Part shown: piece by piece, positions 48,695-57,618 of the stretch
Layout: every line of letters begins with the position of its first letter
How positions within the stretch are numbered: the stretch's first letter is position 1
From: Pseudochelatococcus lubricantis
GTDB lineage: Bacteria > Pseudomonadota > Alphaproteobacteria > Rhizobiales > Beijerinckiaceae
Direction: 5' to 3'
NCBI RefSeq assembly: GCF_042432495.1
Contig: NZ_JBHLXC010000002.1
Coordinates: 558,001 to 622,000 of the forward strand
DNA: 64,000 nucleotides
Notes under the pieces: generated by a model
Databases searched by the model: none
Seen by the model: only the letters and a program-made list of their open reading frames with translations
Told to the model about the DNA's origin: nothing
Made by a program: the position numbers and the translations under genes

Positions 48695-49213
48695 TCAGGG
48701 CAGGGCGTCGAAGCCGGCGTTGAAGCCCTGGAGCGCGACCGGGATGCCGACGCCCTCCTCCGGCGTCTGGAACACGATGAAGGTGGCCGTCTTGCCGGCC
48801 TTGAGCTGGCCGAGGAGGGTGTCGTCCATCACCACTTCGGCGATGCATCCGGTGTTGAGGCAGCGCACGAAGCCCGCGCGGCCGACATCCGTCTGGTCGA
48901 TCTTCAGGCCGAGCCCGGCGGGCAGCAGCACGCCGAGGGGCGCCACGACGCGCAGCAGGCGGCTCTTGTTGTCGGCGGTCTTGAGCACGATCACCAGCAG
49001 GGTGATATTGGGCCGGTCCTCGGCTGCGACATTTTGAACCAGGGCGCATTGTTCGGCCGATGCGCCGGGCGGCGTCTCGCACCGTAGCTGCCACTCGCCG
49101 TGCGTGGCGCGCACCACGCCCTGCGCGGCGGCCGGCGTGCCGGCGGCGCAGACGAGCCCGGCGAGCGCGACGGCGGAGACGATGGGGCGGAACATGCGCT
49201 TCACTTCCAACAT
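48695..49213 (-). CDS. Invasion-associated locus B (IalB) family protein
   Basis: A 172-residue exported protein; ATG 49195 (MFRPIVSAVALAG) is an alternative start that gives a more typical signal peptide. The signal ends near PAAAQ. The IalB domain is recognisable: ATHGEWQLRCETPPGASAEQ, ITLLVIVLKTADNKSRLLRV, LGLKIDQTDVGRAGFVRCLN and CIAEVVMDDTLL, with four Cys. Many Hyphomicrobiales have several IalB paralogues, probably periplasmic; the role in non-pathogens is unclear. Confidence 0.85.
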   Translation of the reverse strand: MLEVKRMFRPIVSAVALAGLVCAAGTPAAAQGVVRATHGEWQLRCETPPGASAEQCALVQNVAAEDRPNITLLVIVLKTADNKSRLLRVVAPLGVLLPAGLGLKIDQTDVGRAGFVRCLNTGCIAEVVMDDTLLGQLKAGKTATFIVFQTPEEGVGIPVALQGFNAGFDALP

Positions 49214-49803
49214 GCGCTCACTTCCCTGGGGTCTGGGTCACGTTGCCGGAGGGCGGCATCCGCCCTCCGAAAAAGATTCGATGCACGGACGATCATGCGT
49301 GAAGGCGCGCCGCATGCGGAGCGTCGCCGCATCCGGCGCACCGGGAGAACGCGAAGAGATAGAACCATTTCCCGTCCGCGTAAATTCAGGAAATCGTCGC
49401 CTGGCCCGAATTTCAGGCGGAAATCGTGTCGCGCCACCACATATCCGCCGGACTGCTTCGCATCGGTATATGATTCGGGGCTGGTTAACCACGGTTATCG
49501 CCCGCCATCCGGCCTTGCCGGGCGTCTCCGCCGCCGGAGCGCTTCCTGCCCGACGGACGGGCCGAACGGCCAGGCTCATGTTTTTCAAGCATTCCAGAGT
49601 GGGAAGCCGTGGAAGCGCCGGCTAAGGGCGCGCGAAGGCGCTTTATCCCTGTTGCACCGGGCGCTTTGTTGTGATCTTTGATAAAGCTCAAAAGTAGTAG
49701 CAGGGGAGGGGAGATGGTATTCTCGCTTGCCCGTGCGTCGAAGGCTGTTTAATCGGGCAGCCGGGATAACCGGTCCGGCGTTAACCGGCCCAAGGGACAA
49801 GGG
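49214..49803. other. Intergenic region upstream of the cox operon
   Basis: A divergent 590-bp gap. It holds an FNR/FixK-like box at 49678-49691 and a stretch of moderate AT content around 49640-49760. I see no credible gene; overlapping short frames at 49100-49690 lack coding character. Promoters of the IalB gene and of coxB should lie here. Confidence 0.45.
49678..49691. promoter_or_regulatory. FNR/FixK-like box upstream of coxB
   Basis: TTGATAAAGCTCAA matches the FNR/FixK consensus TTGAT-N4-ATCAA at nine of ten fixed positions. It lies 113 bp upstream of the coxB start. FixK/FnrL proteins regulate terminal oxidases under low oxygen in Rhizobiales, so repression of the aa3 oxidase is plausible. 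Confidence 0.4.
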
Positions 49804-50709
49804 ATGAGGATCGCTCGCCTCACCGCTAACGGGAGCATCGGACGAACGATGGGCAAGACGTTTTTTCGTTTGCGGTCGCTGACGGCGCTGATCGCGGGTG
49901 TCGGGGCTGTGGCCGGGCAGGCGCAAGCGGCCGAGGGCCAGCCTTCGCCGTGGCAGATCAGCCTGCAGACGCCGGTGACGGAAGTCGCGCACGCCATGCA
50001 TGATTTCCATAACCTTCTGTTGTGGATCATCGGCCTGATTGTGGCCTTCGTGGCGGCGCTGCTGCTGATCGTGATCCTGCGTTACAACGAGAAGGCCAAC
50101 CCCACCCCGTCGCGGTTCTCGCACAACTCGCTTCTGGAGGTGGCGTGGACCGTGGTGCCGGTGCTGATCCTCGTCGTGATCGCCGTGCCGTCCTTCAAGC
50201 TCCTGCGCCAGCAGCTCATCCTTCCGCCGAGCGACATCACCGTCAAGGTGACGGCGCATCAGTGGTACTGGACCTACGACTATCCCGAGGACCAGGGCGG
50301 CGGCTTCGGCTTCGATTCCAATTACATTCCCGCGGACCAGCTTCAGGCCGGACAGCCGCGCCTGCTCGCCGTTGACAACGAGCTGGTGTTGCCGGTCAAC
50401 AAGACCGTCCGCGTGCAGGTGACGGCCGCCGACGTGATCCACGCCTTCGCGATGCCGTCCTTCGGGCTCAAGATCGACGCCATTCCCGGGCGCCTGAACG
50501 AAACCTGGTTCAAGGCGGAGAAGGAAGGCATCTACTACGGACAGTGCTCGCTGATCTGCGGCCAGAACCACGCCTTCATGCCGATCGCCATCCGCATCGT
50601 CAGCGAGGAGCGCTATGCGGAATGGCTGGCGGAGGCGAAGACGAAATTCGCGGCCAACGATAATAACGGCCGGCCGACGATGGTCGCCAGCCGGCTGGCT
50701 TCACGATAG
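49804..50709 (+). CDS. coxB: Cytochrome c oxidase subunit II
   Basis: A 301-residue protein; ATG 49804 follows a GGGAC/AGGG ribosome site. The signal ends near AQAAE, followed by two membrane helices (LLWIIGLIVAFVAALLLIVI and WTVVPVLILVVIAVPSFKLL). The periplasmic CuA site is complete: DVIHAFAMPSFGLK and GQCSLICGQNHAFMPI. The aromatic HQWYWTYDYPED electron entry is present. It receives electrons from cytochrome c. Confidence 0.96.
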   Translation: MRIARLTANGSIGRTMGKTFFRLRSLTALIAGVGAVAGQAQAAEGQPSPWQISLQTPVTEVAHAMHDFHNLLLWIIGLIVAFVAALLLIVILRYNEKANPTPSRFSHNSLLEVAWTVVPVLILVVIAVPSFKLLRQQLILPPSDITVKVTAHQWYWTYDYPEDQGGGFGFDSNYIPADQLQAGQPRLLAVDNELVLPVNKTVRVQVTAADVIHAFAMPSFGLKIDAIPGRLNETWFKAEKEGIYYGQCSLICGQNHAFMPIAIRIVSEERYAEWLAEAKTKFAANDNNGRPTMVASRLASR

Positions 50710-50763
50710 ACTGAAACCATCCAGGAACGCCGCGGGCGGAACATACCAAGGAGGAGCTTGACC

Positions 50764-52380
50764 ATGGCTTCTACAGTAACGGCGCATGACGCGCATGAGC
50801 ACGCGCATCCGACGGGCTGGCGGCGCTGGGTGCTCTCGACCAACCACAAGGACATCGGCACGCTGTACCTCATCTTCGCGCTCAGCGCGGGGCTCGTCGG
50901 TGGGGCGCTGTCCATCCTGATGCGTATCGAATTGCAGTCCCCCGGCCTGCAGCTCTTTTCCAACGGGCAGCTTTTCAACGTGGTCGTGACTGGCCACGGG
51001 CTGATCATGGTGTTCTTCGTCGTCATGCCGGCGCTGATCGGCGGCTTCGGCAACTGGTTCATCCCGATCATGATCGGCGCGCCCGACATGGCCTTCCCGC
51101 GCCTCAACAACATCTCGTTCTGGCTGCTGGTGGCTGCGTTCTCGCTGCTCGTCATCTCCATGTTCGTGCCGGGTGCTCCGGGCAGCCTTGGCTTCGGCGG
51201 CGGCTGGACGGCCTATCCGCCGCTCTCCGTGTCCGGCCATCCGGGTCCGTCGTTTGACTTCGGCATCCTCGCGCTGCATATCGCGGGCGCGTCGTCGATC
51301 CTGGGCGCGATCAACTTCATCACCACGATCCTGAACATGCGCGCGCCGGGCATGACGCTGCACAAGATGCCGCTCTTCGCCTGGGGCATGCTGGTGACGG
51401 CCTTCCTGCTGCTCATCTCGCTGCCGGTGCTGGCGGGCGCCATCACCATGTTGCTCACCGACCGCAACTTCGGCACGACGTTCTTCGACCCCGCGGGTGG
51501 CGGCGACCCGGTGCTCTACCAGCATCTGTTCTGGTTCTTCGGACACCCCGAAGTGTACATCATGATCCTGCCGGCCTTCGGCGTGATCTCGCACATCGTG
51601 TCGACCTTCTCGCGCAAGCCGATCTTCGGCTATCTCGGCATGGCCTACGCGATGGTGGCGATCGGCGTCGTCGGCTTCATCGTCTGGGCGCACCACATGT
51701 ATACGGTCGGCCTGTCGCTCGACACGCAGCGCTACTTCGTGTTCGCGACCATGGTGATCGCGGTGCCGACGGGCATCAAGGTCTTCTCGTGGATAGCCAC
51801 GATGTGGGGCGGCTCCATCCGCTTCACCGCGCCGATGGTGTGGGCGATCGGCTTCATCTTCCTGTTCACGGTGGGCGGCGTGACCGGCGTCGTGCTGGCG
51901 AACGCGGGCATCGATCGCGAGCTTCACAACACCTACTACGTGATCGCGCACTTCCACTACGTGCTGTCGCTCGGCGCGGTGTTCGGCATCTTCGCCGCCT
52001 GGTACTACTGGTTCCCGAAGATGTTCGGCTACGTCATCCCGGACTGGATTGGCAGGCTGCACTTCTGGATGGCCTTCATCGGCGCCAACGTGCTGTTCTT
52101 CCCGATGCACTTCCTCGGGCTCGCCGGCATGCCGCGCCACTATGTCGACTACCCGGACGCCTTCGCGGGATGGCACTTTGTGGCCTCGCTCGGCTCCTAC
52201 ATCTTCGCCCTCAGCCTCGGCGTCTTCTTCTACGGGCTGTGGGTCGCGTATGCTCGCAAGGAGCGCGCGGCGGACAATCCGTGGGGCGAGGGTGCGACGA
52301 CGCTGGAATGGACGCTGTCGTCGCCGCCTCCGTTCCACCAGTTCGAGACGCTGCCGCGCATCTCGGGCGGCGGTCACTGA
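50764..52380 (+). CDS. coxA: Cytochrome c oxidase subunit I
   Basis: A 538-residue membrane protein of twelve helices from ATG 50764 with AAGGAGG upstream. Haem and CuB ligands are recognisable: TGHGLIMVFFVVMPALIGGF, WFFGHPEVYIMILPAFGVIS (with the Tyr-His crosslink region), VWAHHMYTVGL, and YYVIAHFHYVLSLGAVFGIF. It is the proton-pumping aa3 core, reducing oxygen to water. It lies 54 bp after coxB. Confidence 0.98.
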   Translation: MASTVTAHDAHEHAHPTGWRRWVLSTNHKDIGTLYLIFALSAGLVGGALSILMRIELQSPGLQLFSNGQLFNVVVTGHGLIMVFFVVMPALIGGFGNWFIPIMIGAPDMAFPRLNNISFWLLVAAFSLLVISMFVPGAPGSLGFGGGWTAYPPLSVSGHPGPSFDFGILALHIAGASSILGAINFITTILNMRAPGMTLHKMPLFAWGMLVTAFLLLISLPVLAGAITMLLTDRNFGTTFFDPAGGGDPVLYQHLFWFFGHPEVYIMILPAFGVISHIVSTFSRKPIFGYLGMAYAMVAIGVVGFIVWAHHMYTVGLSLDTQRYFVFATMVIAVPTGIKVFSWIATMWGGSIRFTAPMVWAIGFIFLFTVGGVTGVVLANAGIDRELHNTYYVIAHFHYVLSLGAVFGIFAAWYYWFPKMFGYVIPDWIGRLHFWMAFIGANVLFFPMHFLGLAGMPRHYVDYPDAFAGWHFVASLGSYIFALSLGVFFYGLWVAYARKERAADNPWGEGATTLEWTLSSPPPFHQFETLPRISGGGH

Positions 52381-52458
52381 ACGGGCAGACGGTTGCGGTT
52401 TGGCGGATAGTTGATGATGACGGTTGTAACGGATGGATGGCCGCAGCAGGAACGGGCG

Positions 52459-53421
52459 ATGGCGTCGCCCGTCCAGCCCCCGCTTGTCTCGACGGGGAGC
52501 GTCGGCGACTTCGTTTCGCTGCTGAAGCCGCGCGTCATGTCGCTGGTGGTGTTCACGGCGCTCGTCGGCATGCTGGTGGCGCCGGGAACCGTGCATCCGG
52601 TGGTGGGGGCGATCGCGCTGCTCGCCATCGCGGTCGGGGCCGGCGCCTCCGGCTGCCTCAACATGTGGTGGGACGCCGATATCGACGCGGTGATGATGCG
52701 CACGCGCAACCGGCCTATCCCGGCCGGGCGCATCACGCCGGATGAGGCCTTCACCTTCGGCATGATCCTGGCGTGCGGCGCCGTCTTCGTGCTCGGCATC
52801 GCCACCAACTGGTTCGCCGCGGCGTTTCTCGCCTTCACCATCTTCTTCTATGCGGTGATCTACTCCGTTTGGCTGAAGCGCTCGACGCCGCAGAACATCG
52901 TGATCGGCGGTGCGGCGGGGGCGTTTCCGCCCATGATCGGCGAGGCGGCCGTCACCGGCTCGGTGAGCGTGGACGGTCTGGTGCTGTTCCTGATCATCCT
53001 GCTGTGGACGCCGCCGCATTTCTGGGCGCTGGCGCTCGTCAAGTCGGAAGACTACGCGCGCGCCGGCGTGCCGATGATGCCGAACGTCGTCGGGCAGGCG
53101 TCGACGCGGCTGCAGATCCTGCTCTACACGCTGGTGCTGGTGCCGGTGGCGACGCTGCCTGTGTGGCTCGGTTCGGGCCATGCGCTCTACGCCGCGGTGG
53201 CGGGCTTCGGCGGCGCGGGCATGCTATGGCTGGCGTTCCGGCTCTGGCGGCGCGGGGGGGATGCCGCCAGTCTGAACGCCATCGGCGTGAGGACGGCGTG
53301 GCGCCTGTTCGGCTTCTCGATCCTTTATCTTTTCCTGTTGTTCGCCGCCCTGCTCGCGGAGCATGCGCTGGGCAGGCTGGTTCCGGGCCTTGGCGCCATT
53401 TCGGGAGGGCATCTGCTGTGA
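52459..53421 (+). CDS. ctaB: Protohaem IX farnesyltransferase (haem O synthase)
   Basis: About 320 residues from ATG 52459, which has AGGA eight bases upstream; ATG 52411 would add 16 residues but lacks a ribosome site. It is a UbiA-type membrane prenyltransferase: LLKPRVMSLVVFTALVGM, NMWWDADIDAVMMRTRNRPI (both Asp-rich motifs begin here), TPPHFWALALVKSEDYARAG and MPNVVGQASTRLQIL. It makes haem O, the precursor of haem a. Its stop overlaps coxF. Confidence 0.95.
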   Translation: MASPVQPPLVSTGSVGDFVSLLKPRVMSLVVFTALVGMLVAPGTVHPVVGAIALLAIAVGAGASGCLNMWWDADIDAVMMRTRNRPIPAGRITPDEAFTFGMILACGAVFVLGIATNWFAAAFLAFTIFFYAVIYSVWLKRSTPQNIVIGGAAGAFPPMIGEAAVTGSVSVDGLVLFLIILLWTPPHFWALALVKSEDYARAGVPMMPNVVGQASTRLQILLYTLVLVPVATLPVWLGSGHALYAAVAGFGGAGMLWLAFRLWRRGGDAASLNAIGVRTAWRLFGFSILYLFLLFAALLAEHALGRLVPGLGAISGGHLL

Positions 53422-53627
53422 ATGGCGGAGCGACGCATGGCAAGCAGGGTGCGGACAAGACAGTGCCGGCAGGCGCGCCGGAGGGTGTGCGGCTGTCTCC
53501 GGAGGAGCGCCGCCGCCAGCGCGCGCGCAACGTCGCCATCGGCCTCGCGCTGGGCGGGCTGTTCGTGCTGTTCTATATCCTGACCATTGCCCGGCTGGGT
53601 TCAAACGTTTTCAACCGGCCGCTGTGA
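53418..53627 (+). CDS. coxF: CoxF-type small oxidase assembly protein
   Basis: A 69-residue protein starting at GTG 53418, overlapping the ctaB stop (GTGA). A hydrophilic N-terminal part precedes PEERRRQRARNVAIGLALGG and one membrane helix (LFVLFYILTIARLGSNVF). Size, charge pattern and place between ctaB and ctaG match CoxF of Rhizobiales. Its exact role in assembly is not established. It is too short to be called confidently by composition alone; position decides. Confidence 0.7.
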   Translation: MNGGATHGKQGADKTVPAGAPEGVRLSPEERRRQRARNVAIGLALGGLFVLFYILTIARLGSNVFNRPL

Positions 53628-53643
53628 CGGCCTGCGAGGGGAC

Positions 53644-54258
53644 ATGAGCGAACAGGAGCCGCAAACGCATCGCGAACTTTCCGTCAGGGCGCGCCGCACG
53701 GCGCTCGTCTGCGTGGGCGTGGTCGCGGGCATGCTGGGCCTCGCGTTCGCGTCGGTGCCGCTCTACCGGCTGTTCTGCCAGGTGACGGGCTTCGCCGGCA
53801 CGCCTGTGGCGGGCGTCAAGTCCGACGGCAGCGTGTCCGACAGGCGCATCGCGGTGCGGTTCGACGCCAACGTGTCGCCCTCCATTCCGTGGCGGATCGT
53901 GCCGGAGACGCCCGTGGTGACGGTGCGGCTCGGGGAAACGCACACCGTGTTCTACGAGCTGACGAACAGGAGCGACAAGCCGGTGACCGGCGTCGCCACC
54001 TACAACGTGCAGCCCGATCAGGTAGGGCAGTATTTCGTGAAGCTCGACTGTTTCTGCTTCGAGGAACAGACGCTGGGGCCGGGCGAGACGATCATCGCCC
54101 CGGTGGTATTCTTTATTGATGCCGATCTCGACAACGAGCGTGACCTGAAGGGGCTCGACTCGATCACGCTTTCCTACACCATGTTCCCGGTTAAGGACGG
54201 CAAACCCCTGTCATCGTCGGCATCCATCAACGATTCTGCAGGGCGGAAAAGGCTGTGA
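53644..54258 (+). CDS. ctaG: Cytochrome c oxidase assembly protein CtaG/Cox11
   Basis: A 204-residue protein from ATG 53644. One N-terminal membrane helix (ALVCVGVVAGMLGLAFASVP) is followed by a periplasmic immunoglobulin-like domain with LYRLFCQVTGFAGT, ATYNVQPDQVGQYFVKLDCF and the copper-binding CFCFEEQTLGPGE. It delivers copper to the CuB site. It follows coxF by 16 bp. Confidence 0.95.
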   Translation: MSEQEPQTHRELSVRARRTALVCVGVVAGMLGLAFASVPLYRLFCQVTGFAGTPVAGVKSDGSVSDRRIAVRFDANVSPSIPWRIVPETPVVTVRLGETHTVFYELTNRSDKPVTGVATYNVQPDQVGQYFVKLDCFCFEEQTLGPGETIIAPVVFFIDADLDNERDLKGLDSITLSYTMFPVKDGKPLSSSASINDSAGRKRL

Positions 54259-54299
54259 TGCCGCGAGGCGCCAGCGACGAATTCGGAGACCGGAAAATC

Positions 54300-55154
54300 A
54301 TGGCTCAGGCTCACGCGAAACATCACGATTACCATCTCGTCGACCCGAGCCCCTGGCCGGTCATCGGTTCTTTCAGCGCGTTCATCCTCGCGGTGGGCGG
54401 CATCATGACCATGAAGAGCCTGGCGCTCGGCGGGCTGCACATCGGCCCCTACGTGTTCGGCGCGGGCATCATCGGCGTGCTGTATACGATGGCCGCGTGG
54501 TGGACAGACGTGATCACCGAAGCGCAGCGTGGCGACCATACCCGCGTGGTGCAGATCCATCACCGCTACGGCATGATCCTGTTCATCCTCTCCGAGGTGA
54601 TGTTCTTCGTGGCGTGGTTCTGGGCCTTCTTCGATGCCAGCCTGTTCCCGGGCGAGGCCATCCAGTTCCAGCGCGCGGAGGTGACCGGCGGGCACTGGCC
54701 GCCGCAGGGCATCGAGACGCTCGATCCCTGGCACCTGCCGCTGTTCAACACCCTCATCCTGCTCACTTCCGGCACCACGGTGACGTGGGCGCACCACGCG
54801 CTGCTGGAGGACGACCGCGAGGGACTGAAGCAGGCACTGTGGCTGACGGTCGCGCTCGCGGTGCTGTTCACGTTCGTGCAGGCCTATGAGTACGGCCACG
54901 CGACGTTCGGCTTTTCCGGCAACATCTACGGCGCGACGTTCTTCATGGCGACGGGCTTCCACGGCGCGCACGTAATCATCGGCACGATTTTCCTCGCGGT
55001 CTGCCTGCTGCGGGTCTATCTCGGACATTTCACGCGGACGCAGCATCTCGGTTTCGAGTTTGCGGCGTGGTACTGGCACTTCGTCGACGTGGTGTGGCTG
55101 TTCCTGTTCGTGGCGATCTACGTGTGGGGTTCCGGCGGCAGCGGCGGCCACTGA
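54300..55154 (+). CDS. coxC: Cytochrome c oxidase subunit III
   Basis: A 284-residue membrane protein of seven helices from ATG 54300. Conserved: HHDYHLVDPSPWPVIGSFSA, LFILSEVMFFVAWFWAFFDA, the Glu-containing EALGL-type helix VQAYEYGHATFGFSGNIYGA, and TGFHGAHVIIGTIFLAVCLL. It stabilises the oxidase and its proton uptake. It lies 41 bp after ctaG. Confidence 0.96.
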   Translation: MAQAHAKHHDYHLVDPSPWPVIGSFSAFILAVGGIMTMKSLALGGLHIGPYVFGAGIIGVLYTMAAWWTDVITEAQRGDHTRVVQIHHRYGMILFILSEVMFFVAWFWAFFDASLFPGEAIQFQRAEVTGGHWPPQGIETLDPWHLPLFNTLILLTSGTTVTWAHHALLEDDREGLKQALWLTVALAVLFTFVQAYEYGHATFGFSGNIYGATFFMATGFHGAHVIIGTIFLAVCLLRVYLGHFTRTQHLGFEFAAWYWHFVDVVWLFLFVAIYVWGSGGSGGH

Positions 55155-55169
55155 GACCGTCGGCCGACC

Positions 55170-56015
55170 ATGGACGAGCGGCGGACGGAGAAACGGCAAC
55201 CATCCGCCGCCGGCAGCGCGGCTTCGGACGGGCCGGCGTGGCGGGCCCTGCTGGCGCCTGGCATCTTCACGCTCGCCGGCGTGATCATCCTCGTCGTGCT
55301 CGGTGTCTGGCAGCTTCAGAGGCTGGCGTGGAAAGAGGCGCTGATCGCCCGCATCGAGGCGCGCACGCATGCCGCGCCCGTTCCCGCGCCGGCGGAGGCC
55401 GAATGGGCGGCGTGGCAGCGCGACGAGGCGGAGTACCGCCCAATCACCGCGACGGGCGGGTATCTTTACGACCTGCAGGTCTATGTCCACGGCAATGCGC
55501 AGCTCGACAGACGCGGCGGCGGCAGCGCGCTGATGGGCTATTTCGTGCTGACACCGCTGAAGCAGGCCGACGGCAGCATCATCATCGTCAACCGCGGTTT
55601 CATACCGGTGGAGCTGAAGCAGGACGCGGCGGCATTCCGCCAGTGGTCCGACGGCGACCGCCGTGACGGCGCGGTCACAGTGACAGGTCTGCTGCGCGCG
55701 CCACAGGAGCGCGGCTGGTTCGTGCCGGCGGACGTGCCGGAGGCAGGTGAGTGGTTCACGCGCGATCCGCAGGCCATCGCCCGCGCCACGGGGATGACGC
55801 GCGTGGCGCCTTTCCTGATCGACGCCGTCGAGGCAACCGGCGAGGGCACTGCGGCCTGGCCACGCGGCGGGCTGACGGTGGTCAGCTTTCCGAACAACCA
55901 TCTCGACTATGCCTTCACGTGGTTCGGGCTCGCCGTGACGCTTGCGGCCGTCTTCACGCTCTACGCGCGCCGGTATCTCGCCGACAAGGAGCGCCGGCCG
56001 CCACGGGAAGGGTGA
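55170..56015 (+). CDS. SURF1-family cytochrome oxidase biogenesis protein
   Basis: A 281-residue protein with two membrane helices, near the N-terminus (IFTLAGVIILVVLGVWQLQR) and C-terminus (AFTWFGLAVTLAAVFTLYAR), and a periplasmic domain. WQLQRLAWKEALIARIEART, SALMGYFVLTPLKQADGSII, VNRGFIPVELK and SFPNNHLDYAFTWFGLA are SURF1 hallmarks. It assists haem a insertion. In many alphaproteobacteria a DUF983 gene lies between coxC and surf1; here the two are only 15 bp apart. Confidence 0.93.
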   Translation: MDERRTEKRQPSAAGSAASDGPAWRALLAPGIFTLAGVIILVVLGVWQLQRLAWKEALIARIEARTHAAPVPAPAEAEWAAWQRDEAEYRPITATGGYLYDLQVYVHGNAQLDRRGGGSALMGYFVLTPLKQADGSIIIVNRGFIPVELKQDAAAFRQWSDGDRRDGAVTVTGLLRAPQERGWFVPADVPEAGEWFTRDPQAIARATGMTRVAPFLIDAVEATGEGTAAWPRGGLTVVSFPNNHLDYAFTWFGLAVTLAAVFTLYARRYLADKERRPPREG

Positions 56016-56152
56016 CTCGCGTGGAATGCAGCCAGTCAGGTGTGGAAAACGATATTTCCCGCTTGACCCGCAGCACAGGAAAGGTAAAAGCACAACATAC
56101 ATAGCGATGACGGATGCGCCGTAGGCGTACTGTGCCGTTATCGGAATGGTTG

Positions 56153-56228
56153 GCCGCTTTAGCTCAGTTGGTAGAGCACATCATTCGTAATGATGGGGTC
56201 AGGTGTTCGAGTCACCTAAGCGGCACCA
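56153..56228 (+). tRNA. tRNA-Thr (CGT anticodon)
   Basis: Complete 76-nt cloverleaf with encoded CCA. The acceptor stem GCCGCTT pairs with AAGCGGC; the D-arm is GCTCAGTTGGTAGAGC; the anticodon loop reads CATTCGTAATG with anticodon CGT; the T-arm is CAGGTGTTCGAGTCACCT. It marks the border between the core cox operon and the accessory genes to the right. Confidence 0.95.
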
Positions 56229-56369
56229 AAACTCCCGAAAAAATTCCGATAGATAGCCATCGCGCTCGTTGTAACGCCGGTAGGGCCCTTCAGGGGATGA
56301 AGGTTGCCCCGCTTCAGGTAGACGAGATGCAACACGGTGTTGGGCGACGAATCGCCGAAGCGACGCCAG

Positions 56370-56999
56370 CTACGGGCGCGCTTCGAAGGCGAGGCGAATG
56401 AGATGGGTTGCGATATCTCCCGGCCACTCAGCGACACAATGCTCCAGCATCTTGCGATCATCTGCGAAAAGGGCACGAGCAGCCTCATCGTAATTTGGCA
56501 AGTCGCCGGCGATCCCTAACATGAATTGGTAGGCAGCCTCCTGCGCAATTCGTCGTTGCCGGGAACCGCCATTTCGTTTGGCTTCATCAACGAGCCGCCG
56601 GAGAACGGCGGAGGCGCCGCCCGGTTGCGCCGCCAGCCAATCCCACTGTCGCGGCAGCAAGGTCACCTCACGGGCCACGACGCCTAATTTTGGCCGCCCC
56701 CGCCCTCGTGGTTCCGAAGCGTCTGCCTTTGGCAACTCTGATGGTTCGCTCGATCGAGCCGCAGAATGCTCGGCAGATTGCTGCGCGGAACGCGATAGCC
56801 TTTCAATGATCTCGGCCTTGGAGCCGCGCAGATCAAGATCAATTACACGTCCCGTCAAATCGTCGAACACCAGAACTGCGCGCGTGGCGTCGGTTTCGAT
56901 CGTCGCTTTTACAGCGAGGGCGACCTCGATCAACGGCCCGGACAACAGCAGCCGATAACCGTCGAATGCGGTGCAGGGTTTCGAGAGATAGTCAGGCAC
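56370..56999 (-). CDS. DUF2239 family protein
   Basis: A 209-residue protein with the full DUF2239 signature: SKPCTAFDGYRLLLSGPLIE, LVFDDLTGRVIDLDLRGSKA, RGRPKLGVVAREVTLLPRQW, then DWLAAQPGGASAVLRRLVDE. The middle is low complexity. The family is of unknown function; the GRGRPKLGV segment resembles an AT-hook-like core. The promoter is shared with a divergent GIY-YIG gene and has two identical boxes. The 141 bp before tRNA-Thr hold nothing I can identify. Confidence 0.85.
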   Translation of the reverse strand: MPDYLSKPCTAFDGYRLLLSGPLIEVALAVKATIETDATRAVLVFDDLTGRVIDLDLRGSKAEIIERLSRSAQQSAEHSAARSSEPSELPKADASEPRGRGRPKLGVVAREVTLLPRQWDWLAAQPGGASAVLRRLVDEAKRNGGSRQRRIAQEAAYQFMLGIAGDLPNYDEAARALFADDRKMLEHCVAEWPGDIATHLIRLAFEARP

Positions 57000-57031
57000 T
57001 GGTCAACTCCATATGATCACGGGCATTAAAT

Positions 57032-57069
57032 ACCCGGATAAAATTCTTGCGTCAATATAACCCGGATAA
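57032..57069. promoter_or_regulatory. Paired ACCCGGATAA boxes in a divergent promoter
   Basis: ACCCGGATAA occurs at 57032-57041 and 57060-57069, 28 bp apart, in an AT-rich gap between the DUF2239 and GIY-YIG genes. The second is followed by TATTATCG, giving a near -10. A shared repressor is the simplest reading; the cognate regulator is not in the window. Confidence 0.55.
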
Positions 57070-57137
57070 TATTATCGCTGCCGGTGCGCTTCTCGGCGAG
57101 GCCGTTTGCGGAATCGGGAATTGATCGGGGTATTAAG

Positions 57138-57473
57138 ATGAACAGCGAAAAGAGGAAGGCGGCAGTTGCCGCCTACAAGGAGCGCAAGGTGGTGGGTGGT
57201 GTTTATGCCATTCGCTCTGCCGTCTCTGGTGATATCTGGATCGGCCAATGGCCCGATATAGAAACCATCCAGACACGCATATGGTTCGCACTTCGGCAAG
57301 GTACTCATCCAAGACCGGATTTGCTGGCCGCGTGGCGTCAATACGGCGAAGCTCATTTCAGTTTCGAGGTCATTGAAAAAATCGAAACCGATGAGTCTCC
57401 TTATATACGCGACAAGAACCTGAAGGAGCGAGCGCTCCACTGGCGAACGAAGCTGAACGCCAAAGTTATGTGA
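57138..57473 (+). CDS. GIY-YIG nuclease-fold protein
   Basis: A 111-residue protein from ATG 57138 (MNSEKRKAAVAAYKERK). The GIY-YIG core is recognisable as GGVYAIRSAVSGDIWIGQ, then helix TIQTRIWFALRQGTHPRPDL and the strand HFSFEVIEKIE. The GVY and WIG variants replace canonical GIY and YIG. It forms a divergent pair with the DUF2239 gene, an arrangement common in Hyphomicrobiales, but its substrate is unknown. Confidence 0.8.
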   Translation: MNSEKRKAAVAAYKERKVVGGVYAIRSAVSGDIWIGQWPDIETIQTRIWFALRQGTHPRPDLLAAWRQYGEAHFSFEVIEKIETDESPYIRDKNLKERALHWRTKLNAKVM

Positions 57474-57618
57474 GCCCGGCAAGTCTTTCGCGCCAATCCC
57501 GGGCGGTCACCGCGCGGTTATTGGCATGGCCTTCATCAGAGTTCAGGCCTAATAGCCGGGTGTGCGATGAAATGCGGGCGCCGGAGCCACGCTGTCAAAT
57601 GTGCGGCCCTGGCTGCTG

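Noticed and set aside
50701..56102. Long minus-strand open frames opposite the cox genes
   Set aside because: Composition is His/Arg/Asp-rich shadow sequence; the cox genes are unambiguous on the plus strand.
56229..56369. Integrase fragment after tRNA-Thr
   Set aside because: The minus-strand frame here shows no Arg-His-Arg-Tyr motif or other recombinase feature.
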